A DNA stretch of 43,922 bases, taken from NCBI GenBank assembly GCA_943704525.1, contig CALSCQ010002834.1, positions 1 through 43,922 on the forward strand, in the 5' to 3' direction. Made by a program: the position numbers and the translations under genes. The first letter of the stretch is position 1, and each line of letters opens with the position of its first letter. Source of the DNA: Pigoraptor vietnamica (Eukaryota; Opisthokonta; Filasterea). A model generated the notes under the pieces. It was not told where the DNA came from and made no database searches. It saw only the letters and a program-made list of their open reading frames with translations. Positions 1 to 11,409 of this stretch are shown piece by piece.

Positions 1-437
1 CTCGAAAGTGCATTATGAGAGCTTTCCGATGACACAGATTTCGTCGGAAAATCATGATCCTGAGCCCGAAACCATCGGAAAAACAATAGTGTTATTCTCA
101 ACGCGGCCCGACTTTTTTAGTAAAAATTCAAATTTTGAGCTAACTCTTTTCTCCCCATCTTGTCGTAACATCCGGGGCCAGAGATCCTGGCGACCGTGGT
201 AAGGCAGGGATTGAGAGTTGCATACCCCGATTAGTACCCCTGACTCTTGCGGTGACACAAACGAATGTTAGCGAGAATTCGCAAAAAATTAATGAGCGAG
301 ATCTCCTTGTAAGAGAGTGCACTCTGATTGGTCGATTCGAACGAGTGGAATGCGCCGAGTATCACAACGTAATGTGCGAAAGAAGTCACAAGTACAGTAC
401 ATCACGTATAATAATCATAATCACTACTCTTGGACGC
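1..437. other. 5' flank of the first gene, no gene seen
   Basis: No supported coding exon is seen here. The frame of the first gene stays open upstream to about position 252, but no ATG lies at that end and the codons there are AT-rich and unlike the gene body. The stretch most likely holds the promoter and 5' leader of the plus-strand gene that starts at 438. Confidence 0.5.
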
Positions 438-2533
438 ATGTCCACAAACGAGAGAATGTCGTGCGCTTGTGACACCGCAGCGCCGATGGCGGTGGACGCC
501 TCGAAGGAGGCGTCCGGATTCGACGGCGACTTCGTGGTAACGCGCGAGAACAAGGTATCGCAGCCGGACCTGAGGGCGGCATTCGAGCGCTTTCGTAAGG
601 ATAGGAAGAACGAGATGCGCAACTTGGAAGACTTGGAACGCCGCGCTGCCTCGCGTCGAGCCGACCCCGAGCGCATGGAGGCGCTGCGCCGTAAGTTTCT
701 CGAGCGCGCGTACAGCTACGTGGGCGTGCCCTATGCGAAGAAGTACCACCAGAAGCGCGACGATGGCACGTGCTCGTGCGAGCGTGAAGGATGCACGGAC
801 TATGACGCACCACTCTATCTCGACTGCTGCGGCATCATCCGCCAAGTGCTGCGCGACCTCAAGGAGGACTTTGGGTTCACGACGGGCCGGTGGAACCAGG
901 CGTACCAGTTTGACACGCTGCCCATCGCGCTCAACAGCGTCGACGAGCTCAAGCCCGGCGACCTCATCTTCTACAGCGCCAAGTACTTCAATCCGAAGGC
1001 GCGCGCCCAGATCCACGACATGGTGCACGTCGAGATCTACATTGGCAACGGACGGACGCTCGGCGCGCGGTGGCAGAAGGGCCAGGTGCAGGAACACGAC
1101 TCGTACATCTTCACGCCGCGGTCGTACGGAAACGTCGTGCACCACTTCCGCTCAATCGACACGTGGCTGATGGGGATCTGCAAGAGCCATTGCTCGGCGC
1201 ACGCCTGGCAGAAGCCGTCGATCAACCACGGCCGCTTCTCGATCTTCAACGCGCAGAACGCCGGCGGCAGCGGAGAGTCGTCGACCGCCGCCGCGACATC
1301 CACGCAGCAGGGAGCTGCGGAGGATGAAGTGGCCGACGAGAATGATCTCGACGACCCCTTCTTGCAGTTTGGGGGCGGAGACGGCGACGACGACAACGGT
1401 GAAATCGGCGTCGCGCCAGCCGCGGCTGCGCCTGCCATTGTGCCGGCGCCTGGAACATCGAGCGCCCCTATGCAGCCGAAGGGAGGGAGCACGGGCGTAA
1501 AGGAACGCGTGGACGCGAGCACCCGACCGCTAAGGCCGTCGAACGCGGCGACGGCCAAGAAGACACCGGTCGTGCGCTCGGTTTCGAAGCCGCCGGAACC
1601 TTTGACGCGCGCTCTTCCCCTATTGCGACGATCGGCAGAGGCGCAGAGGACGAGCGCTGCTGCGGCAGCCGTACCAAAACGGGCGACGGGCCGGCCTGAC
1701 GTGGGCAAGGTGTTCTTCGTCGGTGGGAACAACGGGTCGAACATGATCACCGGCATTCTCGAGGGGATGGGCTGGAGGAAGACCACGGACAAGGGCGCTG
1801 ACAAGTACCGCCTCAAGTGGACGGAGCTCAAGTCGGAGATTGACTATACGCGCTTCGTTCCGGGTAAGTCGCGCTGTTGTGCGGTCGTCGCATCGTTGCG
1901 TGTGCGTGTGTCTTGGGCTCATTGCTTGGTGCGAATACTTTGAGTGTGCCGTTGACGACAGCGTCTAACGTGCCGCATGTGATTGCGCTTTGCTTGCAGG
2001 GAAGCAACTGGCGAACCACATTCCCAACGCGTCGTGTTTGACGACGAAGAACGGCCTGTACGAGTCGCTGAAGGAGTACGAGCGCACCTCGAAGACCACG
2101 TGAGTGCAGTTGCAGTCTCCGTCGCCTCCGCATTCGGTGTTCTCACCCGCACGTCATTTGCACGTCATTTGCACGCCATTTGCAGGCTCGACTTTGTGCC
2201 GGAGACATATCGCATGGACGTCACTGCCGAGAGGACGCAATTCTTCTCTGTTGCTGCAGGTATGAATCGCGGCGGAATGCGCGCACAAGAGTGTTTTTTT
2301 TTTTTGTAAGAGTGCCCCACGTTTGCGGTGTGCTAACAATCGGTGGGCCTTGTGAGCAGGAGAGCCGCAGACTGTGTGGATTTGCAAGCCGACGTCCATG
2401 AACCAGGGCAAGGGGATTTACCTCGTGAAGGATCCCGCGCGCTTTCGCAAGGAACTGGAGGACGAGGAGAGGAGTGGCAAAAGAATCACGCGCATCGTAC
2501 AACGGTGCGTGTGAAGTGTGTTTGTGTACCTGT

Positions 2534-2586
<53 letters not shown>

Positions 2587-3474
2587 TGCGGTGCACACAT
2601 GTGAATGGATGTGGTCGCGTATGTGTATGCAATCATCCAGCACGGCGTACTCAGTCCAGCGCCTTGTCCCCAACAGGTACATTCCGAACCCTCTCCTTAT
2701 CCACGGGAAGAAGTTTGACGTGCGCGTCTACATGCTCGTCGCGTCGACGTCCCCCTTTGTTGCCTTCTATCACACGGGCTATCTGCGCCTGTCCATCGAG
2801 AAGTATGGCGGGGCAAGCATCGACAACCTCACGGCGCACCTCACCAATCAGTACGTCCAGAAGAAGCACCCGCAGTTCGGCGACCTCAAGGACGACACGG
2901 TGGGCATTGCTGCGTGCACTTCATGGTCGTCATTTTCTTTCGTTGTACTCACTCTCAGCTTCGCCCACCCGTTCGACAGGTGTGGGACTTTGACCAGTTC
3001 CAGCGCTACCTCGACGGCCTCTCTACGCAGGAGCGGCCTATCCCGGGTGACTGGGTGCGGCGAACGTTCGAGCCGCGGATCATGGACATCATGCAGACGT
3101 GCATCGCGAGCGTGCGACACAAGCTGGACGCGCGGGCGGGCCTGTTTGATCTCTACGGCTTCGATTTTATGGTGGACGAGGGTCTCCACACGTGGCTCAT
3201 CGAGTGCAATGTCAACCCCGCGCTGCACACGACGAGCCGCGTGCTCCAGCACATCATTCCCGCCGTGGTTGAGGAGACTCTCGGTGGGTTATGCAGTGCC
3301 CTCGTGCTCGGAGTCTGAGGGAATTTCAAACTGATTCATGCCACTCTCTCAACAGCTGTCGTGATCGAGATTGACGACAAGCGCCGCGCGGGCCAACCGC
3401 TGTTCCCGCTCTCCTCCGTGAAGAACCTCGTCCTCCTCCAAGACGGCAACAGACGCGTTCCCATCGCGCCATGA
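438..3474 (+). CDS. NlpC/P60 peptidase domain fused to a tubulin-tyrosine-ligase-like (TTLL) domain
   Basis: Seven exons (438-1863, 2000-2099, 2186-2259, 2360-2504, 2677-2899, 2980-3283, 3356-3474) join in phase to 796 residues. Residues ~85-240 look like an NlpC/P60 papain-fold hydrolase: YVGVPY entry, LDCCGI with the likely nucleophile Cys130, PGDLIFY, and HVEIYIG with the likely His197. A low-complexity Ala/Asp/Pro linker follows. From ~420 there is a TTLL ATP-grasp module: KVFFVGG, KLKWTELKSEIDY-like text (here RLKWTELK), the nucleotide-binding WICKPTSMNQGKGI, KKFDVRVYMLV, HLTNQYVQKK and the closing WLIECNVNPAL. The TTLL part most resembles TTLL10, a polyglycylase-type branch; that is from memory. 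TTLL enzymes add amino acids to tubulin or other proteins, while NlpC/P60 enzymes cut amide or peptide bonds, so the fusion could write and erase one modification; this is inference. The start at 438 was chosen as the first ATG in normal codon usage; 456 and 486 are alternatives. Intron 4 carries a TG microsatellite. Confidence 0.85.
2539..2579. repeat. (TG)n microsatellite in TTLL intron 4
   Basis: About 20 uninterrupted TG units sit 35 nt after the donor of intron 4. The transcript strand carries TG. Confidence 0.95.
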
Positions 3475-3647
3475 GACGCCCATTGAGCCGCGCAATTGTC
3501 CTGTCGCGGCCGCAATGCCCGTTATAGACTATTTCCACATTTATGCTGCACGCTGCGCGCCTTTTGTACATAGACATTAACAATGTATTAACATGAGCGA
3601 TAAAGCCACGCAGCCACGCCACGCTTGCAGCGACGAGCGCAATTGTC

Positions 3648-5210
3648 TCAGTCCTTTGCATCCCCAATGCCGTCGGCGTTGATGGCAAACATGGCCTCTG
3701 CCTCGGGAAGGCATGGGGAATCGTAAATCTTGCAGATGCGCGTCTCGCCGCGGCCCTTCCGCAGATACAATCTGCGACGGAGGGCGTTTCTTAGCCACAG
3801 CCACGCTGGAAATGTGAGCACGAAAAGCGCCCCGAGAGACACAAAATAAGGACACAAAACAGCGGCGCACAGCAGCAGCAAGCGCACCTCGTGGTCGACG
3901 AGTGCGCCATGATGTTGCCGCCAATGGGCTTCTTCGGGTCCGCCGTGAACATGGCCGCGCCGTCCACCTGCGCCACGACCTGGTTGCTGATGACGACGGC
4001 GACGCCGAACTCGTCGGCGAGGCGCAACAGCATGCGCAGAAAGCGAGCGAGGTGCATCTGCCGGCTCGACAGCTCACCGCGCCCCGCGTAGTCCGTCCGG
4101 TAGAGCGCCGTCGCAGAGTCCACGATGAGGAGCGCAAAGCGGGACTCGGCCATCATCGCCGCGGCCTGCATGAGCAGCTGAAGCTGGTGGTCGCTGTTGT
4201 AGGCGCGCGCGTACGCCACGTTGTCGAGCACATCGTTGCCCGAGAGGCCGTACCTGCGTCACCAACGAACCGAGTCAGCCGACGCCTGTTCAAAGGGCAA
4301 TGCAATGCATATTTCGTCGCTTGTAACACCAATCGTCCGCACATCCTTCCCACGCAAGATTGTACACGATCACTTCTCACCAGTACGCTTTACCCCCTCT
4401 CCCCTCTCCCTCCCCTCTGCGGTCCCCCAACTGCAACGCGCACATAAACATACCTTTCAGCGACCGCAAGAAGCCGCTCCGGTCGGAATGTGCCCTCCGT
4501 ATCAATGTAGAGGCACTTGCCCTCGCCCCCGCCGTTCTCAATGGGGAGCTGGCAGGTGACGGCGAGTGTGTGGCAGAGCTGCGTCTTTCCGGTGCGGAAT
4601 TCGCCGAAGATTTCCGTGATCGACCCGGTCTCGATGCCGCCCTGGAGCAGCTTGTCGAGCTCCGCAGAGCCCGTCGTGAGGTGGATAATCTCGCTGCGGC
4701 GCTGGTGGAATTCCGTGGCCGTCGTGAAGCCCATAGGCACGAGCTTAGACGCCTCGGCGAGAATCTTGTCCGCCTTGGCCTCGCTGATGCCCTTCACGCA
4801 GAGCAGGTTCTTCTTGGTCGTGTATGCAATCGACTCGACCGTGTGGAAGCCGCCCTCCTCGAGCTTGCGAATGTCCACGGCGCTGATGCCGTGCGCCTTT
4901 TGCAGACAAAGAGACGTAGTTAGTGCAATGCCAGTATACCGCCATAAAAAAGTGAGAGTAGGGAGAGTGTGTGACGTGCGGATGGGTCGAAATCGTCAAC
5001 GGTGGTGGTGTTACACAACGCACGTAGAACTTCAGAAGTGTGCACACTTCCAACGACGCAAAAAAAGAAATACAGTCATAATATAAAATAAAGTGACAGA
5101 GGCGAGAAGAGAGAAGGTGCGGGTACCTCCAAGCGCGCGACGGGAAGCGGCCCCGCCACTTCTTCGCCGGCGACGGCGAAGCCGTCCGCCTCCTGTTGCT
5201 GTTGCAGCAT
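3648..5210 (-). CDS. RAD51: RAD51 recombinase
   Basis: Four exons on the minus strand (5127-5210, 4454-4896, 3888-4253, 3648-3771) give 338 residues, one short of human RAD51. After a short Gln/Glu/Ala-rich N-terminus comes the helix-hairpin-helix region ([12 protein letters not shown]), the linker [12 protein letters not shown], Walker [10 protein letters not shown], Walker [13 protein letters not shown], the L1/L2 region around [15 protein letters not shown], and the end [11 protein letters not shown]. The segment [20 protein letters not shown] is the RAD51 form and not the DMC1 form. The protein forms ATP-dependent filaments on single-stranded DNA in the nucleus and drives homologous pairing and strand exchange. 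It converges with the TTLL gene (173 bp between stops) and diverges from the FMO gene across 373 bp. The first intron is 230 nt. Identification is very secure; only the extreme N-terminus (start at 5210) is less conserved. Confidence 0.97.
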
Positions 5211-5583
5211 TTTCGCAGAAGTAAAAAAAAAAAGAGTGCGCGTTGGAAATCTGGTGACGATTGCAAGAGTTACTTTTGGCGCTGCGTGTGTGCGGCACTC
5301 TGTCGCGAAGAGAGGACGAATGCGTTGACGAGGGACGCACGCACACGCAGCTTCCGTTTGTCATCAGTTCAATTGAAAGCCCCGCGCCAAAAAAAATCCG
5401 GCGCGAACACTGCTTTTGCCGAGATTTCGGCAGATTATTCTGAGCACGTGACTTCCGTCGGAAATTTCAGCCAAGCCAATGTGCCGCACATGCTCGCACA
5501 GCGTCCACGGTAAAACCCTTTCTGAAACGGCTATTAAACCCTTGCGTACGAGCGAGACGGACTCTTCGTCATAGTGTGAAGTC
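5211..5583. promoter_or_regulatory. Divergent upstream region of RAD51 and FMO genes
   Basis: A 373-bp gap between two divergent starts. It contains a CACGTG E-box at 5445-5450 and no clear TATA box. A short poly-A run lies at 5222-5232. Shared promoter function is inferred from layout. Confidence 0.45.
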
Positions 5584-7445
5584 ATGGCGGCGCGTAAGCG
5601 TGTGGCCGTGATCGGCGCCGGGTGCAGCGGGCTCACTTCGATCAAGGCGTGCCTGGAGGAGGGTCTCGAGCCCGTCTGCTTTGAGCAGGACGGCGACATT
5701 GGCGGGCTATGGAGGTTCACGGAGAAGGAGGGGCACAGCTCCATCTATCGCTCGACTGTCATCAACACGAGCCGCGAGCTCATGTGCTACTCGGACTTCC
5801 TGATCCCGCACACGTGGCCGACGTTCCTCCACAACAGCGACGTGTTCCGGTGCGTGTTACGCGCGCGCAACTCTAGAGCAAATGTTGCACTTGACCGGTC
5901 TTGTTGGATGCACCGCCCCTTTTCCGTGTGCTGATCGAGCTTCATGGGCGCAGTTACTTCCAATTGTACGCCGACCACTTTGGGCTGCGCAAGTACATCC
6001 ACTTCAACACGAGCGTGCGCCGCGTGACAGAGTCGCCCGCCGGCGACAGGAAGTGGGACGTCATCATCGAGGACCGGAAGACGGGCGTGACGCGGACGGA
6101 GACGTTCGATGCCGTCTTTGTGTGCAGCGGGCACCACTGGGATCCCTACACGGCGCAATTTCCCGGCGCTGAGACGTTTGAGGGCACGACCATGCACAGC
6201 CACGCGTACAAGGACTTCCGTCCGTTCGAGGGGAAGCGCACGGTGATCGTCGGCATCGGGAACAGCGGTGCGTCAAAGTCGATTGCAGTTTGCATTGTGA
6301 CATCATGCTGCGTGTGCCAGCTGTCGCTCACGTGACGTGGGCCTGCTTGAGCAGGAGTGGACCTCGCCGTGGAACTGAGCCGGCACTGCCCGCTCGTCGC
6401 GCTTAGCACGCGCAGCGGCGCATGGGTGCTGCCGCGCGCGGGCCTTTCCGGGCTGCCGTCGGACCACATTGCCAACTCGCGCTTTCTCGCCGCCCTTCCG
6501 CTGCGCTTTCGTCAGTGGTCGGGCGAGGCCATCGTGACGATGCAGCAGGGCGACATGCGCAAGTTTGGCATCCATCCCGACCACCGCCTGTTCGAGGCGC
6601 ACCCGACGGTCAACTCGGAACTCATTGGCCGCATTGCGTCTGGCGCCGTCATCGTCCGCCCGAACGTGGCGCGCATCCAGCCGCGCTCGGTCGTCTACGT
6701 CGACGGGTCCGAGGATCCCTGCGACGCGATTGTGTACTGCACCGGTTACAAGGTCAGCTTCCCGTTCCTGGACCGCAAGGTGGTCGGGTTGCGCGAGGGC
6801 AGCAACGACGTCGAGCTGTACAAGTTTGTTGTCCCCTTGGACCACCCGACGCTCTTCGTCATCGGACTCGTGCAGCCCCTCGGCGCCCTCATGCCGATCT
6901 CCGAGATCCAGGCGCGGTGGGCCAGCCAAGTCGTGTCGGGCGCGAAGGTGCTCCCGTCGCGCGACGCCATGCTCGCGGACATTGAGAAGGCGCGCTGTGC
7001 AATGCGGCAGCGGTACGGCCGCCGCAACCGCCACACGATCCAGGTCGACTACATCCCCTACATGGACGAAGTGGCCGCGCTGGTCGGGTGCAAGCCGCCC
7101 CTCTGGCGATTGCTCCTCACGAACCCGCGCCTGTGGTGGCTCGTCGTGTTTGGGCCCGCCTCCCCGCCGCAGTACCGCCTCTACGGCCCGCACACGTGGG
7201 ACGGCGCGCCGAAGGCCATCCAAGAGATAGTGAACAACGTTTTCACCCCGTACAAGGCCGGCGGCGCGATTGACACTGTCAACAAGCCGCAGCACTCGTC
7301 GCTGTCGCGTGTCGTTAAGCGCATTGCGATAGTGGCGGCCATTGCCGCGGGCGTGGCGCACTACCGCTACAGCTGGTCTCCGAGCGCAACGCTCGCGATG
7401 GGTGTGCAGACGGCCATGTCGTGCGTGGGCGGGTTGACCAAGTGA
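5584..7445 (+). CDS. Flavin-containing monooxygenase (FMO)
   Basis: Three exons (5584-5849, 5954-6267, 6355-7445) encode 556 residues, close to the usual ~530 for animal FMOs. The FAD-binding GAGCSG lies at residues 11-16, followed by [11 protein letters not shown], a standard FMO signature. The FMO-identifying motif region is [14 protein letters not shown] (about residue 164), and the NADPH-binding GIGNSG is at about 189. The C-terminus has a hydrophobic stretch ([14 protein letters not shown]) followed by another weakly hydrophobic segment, consistent with the membrane anchor of microsomal FMOs. FMOs use NADPH and O2 to oxygenate soft nucleophiles (N, S) in small molecules, usually at the ER. 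Introns 1 and 2 are 104 and 87 nt; intron 2 contains the palindrome TCACGTGA at 6328-6335. The 3' end converges on the TFIIB gene. Confidence 0.95.
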
Positions 7446-7822
7446 AGTGCGTTCTGTTGTTGTACAGCTCGCATAGTTTTTGCCAATTGCCTGGGGGCCC
7501 CTTTTTCAAGTCCTTTCGGTCAATGTTGTGTCCGACCCCATGAGGAGATATGGTGGTGGTGGTCGTTCCGCGGTGTCGTAACGGGGGACCGACCGTTCGA
7601 CATCCTCGGGCGTCAGTCGACATTGTTCTCACTCTCGGCCCGTGCCATCCGTCATCGTGTTCTGTCCCACTCAGTTCGAAATCGATTTCGTCCTCGTTAC
7701 TGTCAGCTCCGCCACGATTCAATTCAGATAATGATAGCGCACAGCAAGCGTTCGAATTCACTTTACAGTTCATTATGCCTTTTTTTTTGTTCCCATTACA
7801 CTCTGCGCAAACGGCACCGAGC
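7446..7822. other. Convergent 3' flanks of FMO and TFIIB genes
   Basis: 377 bp between two stop codons. It is poorer in coding signal and includes a poly-T run at about 7781-7789. Nothing beyond 3' UTR and termination sequence is seen. Confidence 0.5.
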
Positions 7823-9045
7823 TTATGTGGGCGGTGGCAGCATGTCCAATCGGCTGCGATCCGTGATAAACGTCGGCGGAAAGAGATCCGCGCGGCGAGG
7901 GTACATGTCCTTGTACGCGTTGCGAATAGTCACATCCGCGACGCCCGCCACGTCCTTGATATCTGTGGAAAGATGCATGAAGGGCCTTCAGTCCATACGC
8001 CACAGACAGCTGCCAGAGAAAAAACGAATAGAGAAAAGAGAGCGGGGAGGAGGGAGGAGGCAAATTGATTGGACAGAGGCACGCACCCTTTTGCGACTTT
8101 GGGTTGTCGGTGACTTGGGAGACCATGTAGATGGCTGCTGCGGCGATGGACACGGCCGTTTTTCTGATATGCAGCGCATGATCAGTTCTTCGTGGCTCAC
8201 ACAATCCCAGCTCGAAAAAGGCGCCTGTCAGCCAATAAAGCACGGCGCACAACAACGCACCCAGACGTGAGATTCTTCTTCTCGGCCTCGACAGCGACAT
8301 GGCTGGCGGCGTTGACGATGCTCTTGGGCAGGCGCAGAAGAGAACAGAAACGCGGGATGAAGTCGCTCGCCTCGCTCGTCGCCATCGTCTCGTTGAGCTT
8401 GAGCGCCTCCTTGATAAATTTGAACGCGTGCTTGATGTCCGACATTGGAACGCTGTTCGCAAACGCCGTGATTTCTTTGAACGACCGCGGCACATTCTCC
8501 TGTCGACACGCAATGTACAGGCACGCAGCCGCCACAGCCTCCATCTTGCGGCCCTTCAGCGCACCCCGCTCGAAAATTTGCCTGTACAGCTGCTTCGCGC
8601 GCTCGCGAATGTTCAGTGGGAGGTCCATTCGCTCGGCTACGTGCGCAATCTCATCGTACGCTTGTAGGAGGCGCTTGTCGTGTCCATGTTCTTTCTGCAT
8701 CTTGCCGTGGATGCGCCCGAGTTCCCGAGAGTTCGGCCCCGACGCAATCTGCGTTGTGAGGTGCGCACCGTCCGTTACGTTGCCCACACGCGAAGGATCC
8801 CCGGAGCTCTCATGCTTGTCGTTGCTGAACGTGCGCCACTCGGAGCGCACGTCGAGCACGCGGTCGCCGAGCACGAGGCCGCAATCGCCGCACAAGAGGT
8901 CCCCCGCACGGTATTCTTCGACTACCGGCGGGTCGGGGTTGCGGCAGTTCTTGCAAAAATACTTGACACGATGCGTGTCCGCTTTGGGCGCGGGAGGCGC
9001 CGGCGGTGCCTTGGCTTCCACGCGGCCGCCCTCCGTCTTGATCAT
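7823..9045 (-). CDS. GTF2B: Transcription initiation factor TFIIB
   Basis: Three exons on the minus strand (8261-9045, 8087-8163, 7823-7962) give 333 residues, close to the usual ~316-345. The N-terminal zinc ribbon has two CxxC pairs (CKNC and CGDC), followed by the B-reader/linker region RVLDVRSEWRTFSNDK. Two cyclin-like repeats follow: the first covers roughly residues 120-215 (KMEAVAAACLYIACRQ) and the second roughly 220-310 (VSIAAAAIYMVSQ, then DVAGVADVTIRNAYKDMYP). TFIIB bridges TBP-bound promoter DNA and RNA polymerase II and helps choose the start site. The split codons at both introns restore conserved residues, which supports the splice choices. The short Pro/Ala-rich segment before the ribbon is longer than usual. 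Confidence 0.96.
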
Positions 9046-9727
9046 TTTCGATCAAAGTTGAGCGTTAATGCGATCGTGAGGTGTGTTTTGACACCAAACG
9101 CTCGTAGTGCGTGAGTGTGTTTGCGTACGTGTGTGCATACGTGTGTGTGTTTGTGTGTTTGAGAGTGTGTGTGTGTCTGTGTGTGTGTTTGTGTGTGTCC
9201 GTGCGTGTATTGTGCACGTGTGCGCGCGCGTTTCTGCGTGTGTGTGTGTGTGATGGGGATGACTGAAAAAGTTCGCTGTTAGCATGGCGTCAAGGTTGCG
9301 TCATCAATATCTCTACTTTTCTGAGTTCGGCGTTGTAAATAAGTATTCAAATTAAACGAGGAAGAATTAATGCGACTAAATCGGCTTCCTAACAAGTTTA
9401 TGACAAGAGTTCTCAGTCCATGGACTGAAATTAAGTACGGCCTACCCAGTTCTGAGGAAACAATACACACCAACCGCGTGAGAGCTGATAAGAATAAACA
9501 CGCACGTTGCATCCACTCACACAGTGCTCCCGTTGCAGCGTCTTGCTCGAGAGACTTCCACACACACTTGCGTCTTCCTTGTAGTTTACTGTGTCTGTGT
9601 TCGCGGTGTGTTTTTTCGCGGAGTGCCTCGCACGCTCGAGGGACTTTAGCTCGGCGGACGAGTCGCCTTTCGCAAATCCACAGGCGTTGCACCACTTTGC
9701 GTGGTGTGCCGCGACAGACGCGCGAAA
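9046..9727. other. Intergenic region with TG-rich tract, divergent promoters of TFIIB and SYLF-SH3 genes
   Basis: 682 bp between divergent starts. 9112-9252 is an imperfect TG-rich tract, and 9290-9380 is AT-rich. No convincing exon was found; open frames through the TG tract are low-complexity only. Confidence 0.5.
9112..9252. repeat. Imperfect TG-rich tract upstream of TFIIB gene
   Basis: About 140 bp of interrupted TG/TGTG units, directly upstream of the TFIIB start at 9045. Confidence 0.8.
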
Positions 9728-11409
9728 ATGGTCAACTCGTTCATTCCAATGAGCCTCTCGCGGGAGGCGAGCAAGTGCGCCTCCATCATTCGCGAATTCA
9801 CAATGCCCAACGAGAAGTCGGGTCCCGAGAAAATCATTCCCTACGGCATCATTCTCCACGCCAAGGGACTCGCCGTGCTCACCGTCGTCAAGGCAGGCTT
9901 CATCGTCACCGCGCGCGGCGGCTCGGGGCTTGTTTTTGCGCGCCTTCCAAGCGGAGGCAAGTGTCGCGAGCAAATCTCTTCCGTCTTGTCCTGTGTATCG
10001 TTGGTACACTTAGCGTACGTCTGCTTGCTCTCATTGCACGTGTCGCACATGCCGTCTTCCCTTTGTGTCGGCCCGTGTTTCCTATCGCGGACATGTCGTC
10101 GTCTCGTATTCGGAGTTCTCGGCTCTTTTTATTTGGCTTCCCTCTGCTCGTTGTCCCTTTCAGTGCTAGCCCGTGTGCAATTGGGATAGCCGCTGTTGTG
10201 ACACAATATCCTTGCAGAGTGGTCGGCCCCTTCGGCAATTGGCATTGTCGGTCTCGGCGGTGGCTTTGAACTCGGCGCGGAAATCACCGACTTTGTTATG
10301 GTGCTGAACAATCAACAGGCCGTCGACGCCTTCTCCAAGGGCACGAACGTGACGCTCGGCGGGAACGTCACAGTGGCCATCGGTCCGTACGGTCGTAATG
10401 TCGAGGGCGACGTTGCCCTGCGCAGCACTGCGGCCATCTTCACGTACAGCCGGAGCAAGGGCCTCTTTGGGGGCCTGTCTCTTGAGGGCGCGTGCATTAT
10501 CGAGCGAAAGGACGCGAACCGCAAGTTCTATGGCGAGCACGGCCTGCGCGCCCGTCAGATTCTCAGCGGCGCGGTGGACCCGCCGGACGAGGCGAAGGCT
10601 CTGTACGACGCGCTGGCGGACCACGAGCGTATCGCCAACCAGACTCACATTGAGATGGAGCAGAAGAAGTTGCAGCGAGGGCGGCCTGCGACGCCACCGT
10701 CGGGGTCGTCCTCCTCCATCGGCCACAAGGATGACGACGACGACATGTCGCGTGTGAGCGGTTCCTCTCTCGGCGCGAGCCGCGGCTACGGCGGGACGCT
10801 GAGCCCGCGCGCGCAGGCGTACAGGTGGGCAATTTGGACTTTCAATTTTCGTGCAACTCTACGTTCCTTACTCTACGTTCCTTACGTTTGTCTGACTCAC
10901 ACTTTCTTTGGCGCGTGTCTTCCTTCAGGGCGCGCGTCAATTCTACTGACTCGTCCCATGGGGCAAAGCTGTCGGCAGAGCGCAAGCCCAGCAACGATGC
11001 GTCATCTTCGTGGGAGTCGCGGCGGCAGAGCACGGGCTCATCGTACTCGTCGCACTCGACAGGGCAGACCCCGCACGACAGGCTATCGTTCAGCTCGGGA
11101 TCGGGAGTGTTGCAATCACAGGCGAAGGACCGCTACGTGAGCTCGCCGAACACGCTGCGCACGCACAGTGCCACAGCGGCGTCGTTCACGAGCATGAAGC
11201 GCACGTCGCAGGAAATCGCGCCGTCGGCTCCAAAGGTGCGAGTCAAGGCCGTCTATGCATTCGATGGTGTCCAGCCAGGTGATCTCGCATTCAACATGGG
11301 CGACACGATAGTCGTTACAAGACAGACCGAGTCGTCGAATGACTGGTGGGAGGGCGAGCTCAACGGGCGGCGCGGGATTTTCCCGGCCAACTACGTGAAG
11401 GCTGTGTAG
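9728..11409 (+). CDS. SYLF (Ysc84/SH3YL1-type) lipid-binding protein with C-terminal SH3
   Basis: Three exons (9728-9956, 10218-10824, 10929-11409) give 438 residues. Residues 1-~225 are a SYLF domain: SLSREASKCASIIREF, PEKIIPYGIILHAKGLAVL, then SAIGIVGLGGGFELGAEITDFVMVLNN and LSLEGACIIERKDANRKFYG. A Ser/Thr-rich linker of ~150 residues follows. The C-terminal ~60 residues are an SH3 domain: VKAVYAFDGVQPGDLAF, DWWEGELNGRRGIFPANYVK. Proteins of this layout (yeast Ysc84/Lsb3, animal SH3YL1) bind phosphoinositides and actin-patch or endocytic partners at the membrane. Intron 1 appears to be GC-AG: only the donor GGAG|GCAAGT gives the phase that restores the conserved SGEWSAPSAIG reading. The overall identification is secure. 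Confidence 0.93.

Noticed and set aside
2343-2993. Open frames through the TG tract of TTLL intron 4
   Set aside because: VCVCVC-type low-complexity translation of a microsatellite; the flanking exons splice in phase without it.
6303-7361. 352-residue minus-strand open frame opposite the FMO gene
   Set aside because: Reverse-complement reading of the conserved FMO exon; composition is Arg/His/Val-rich with no family signature.
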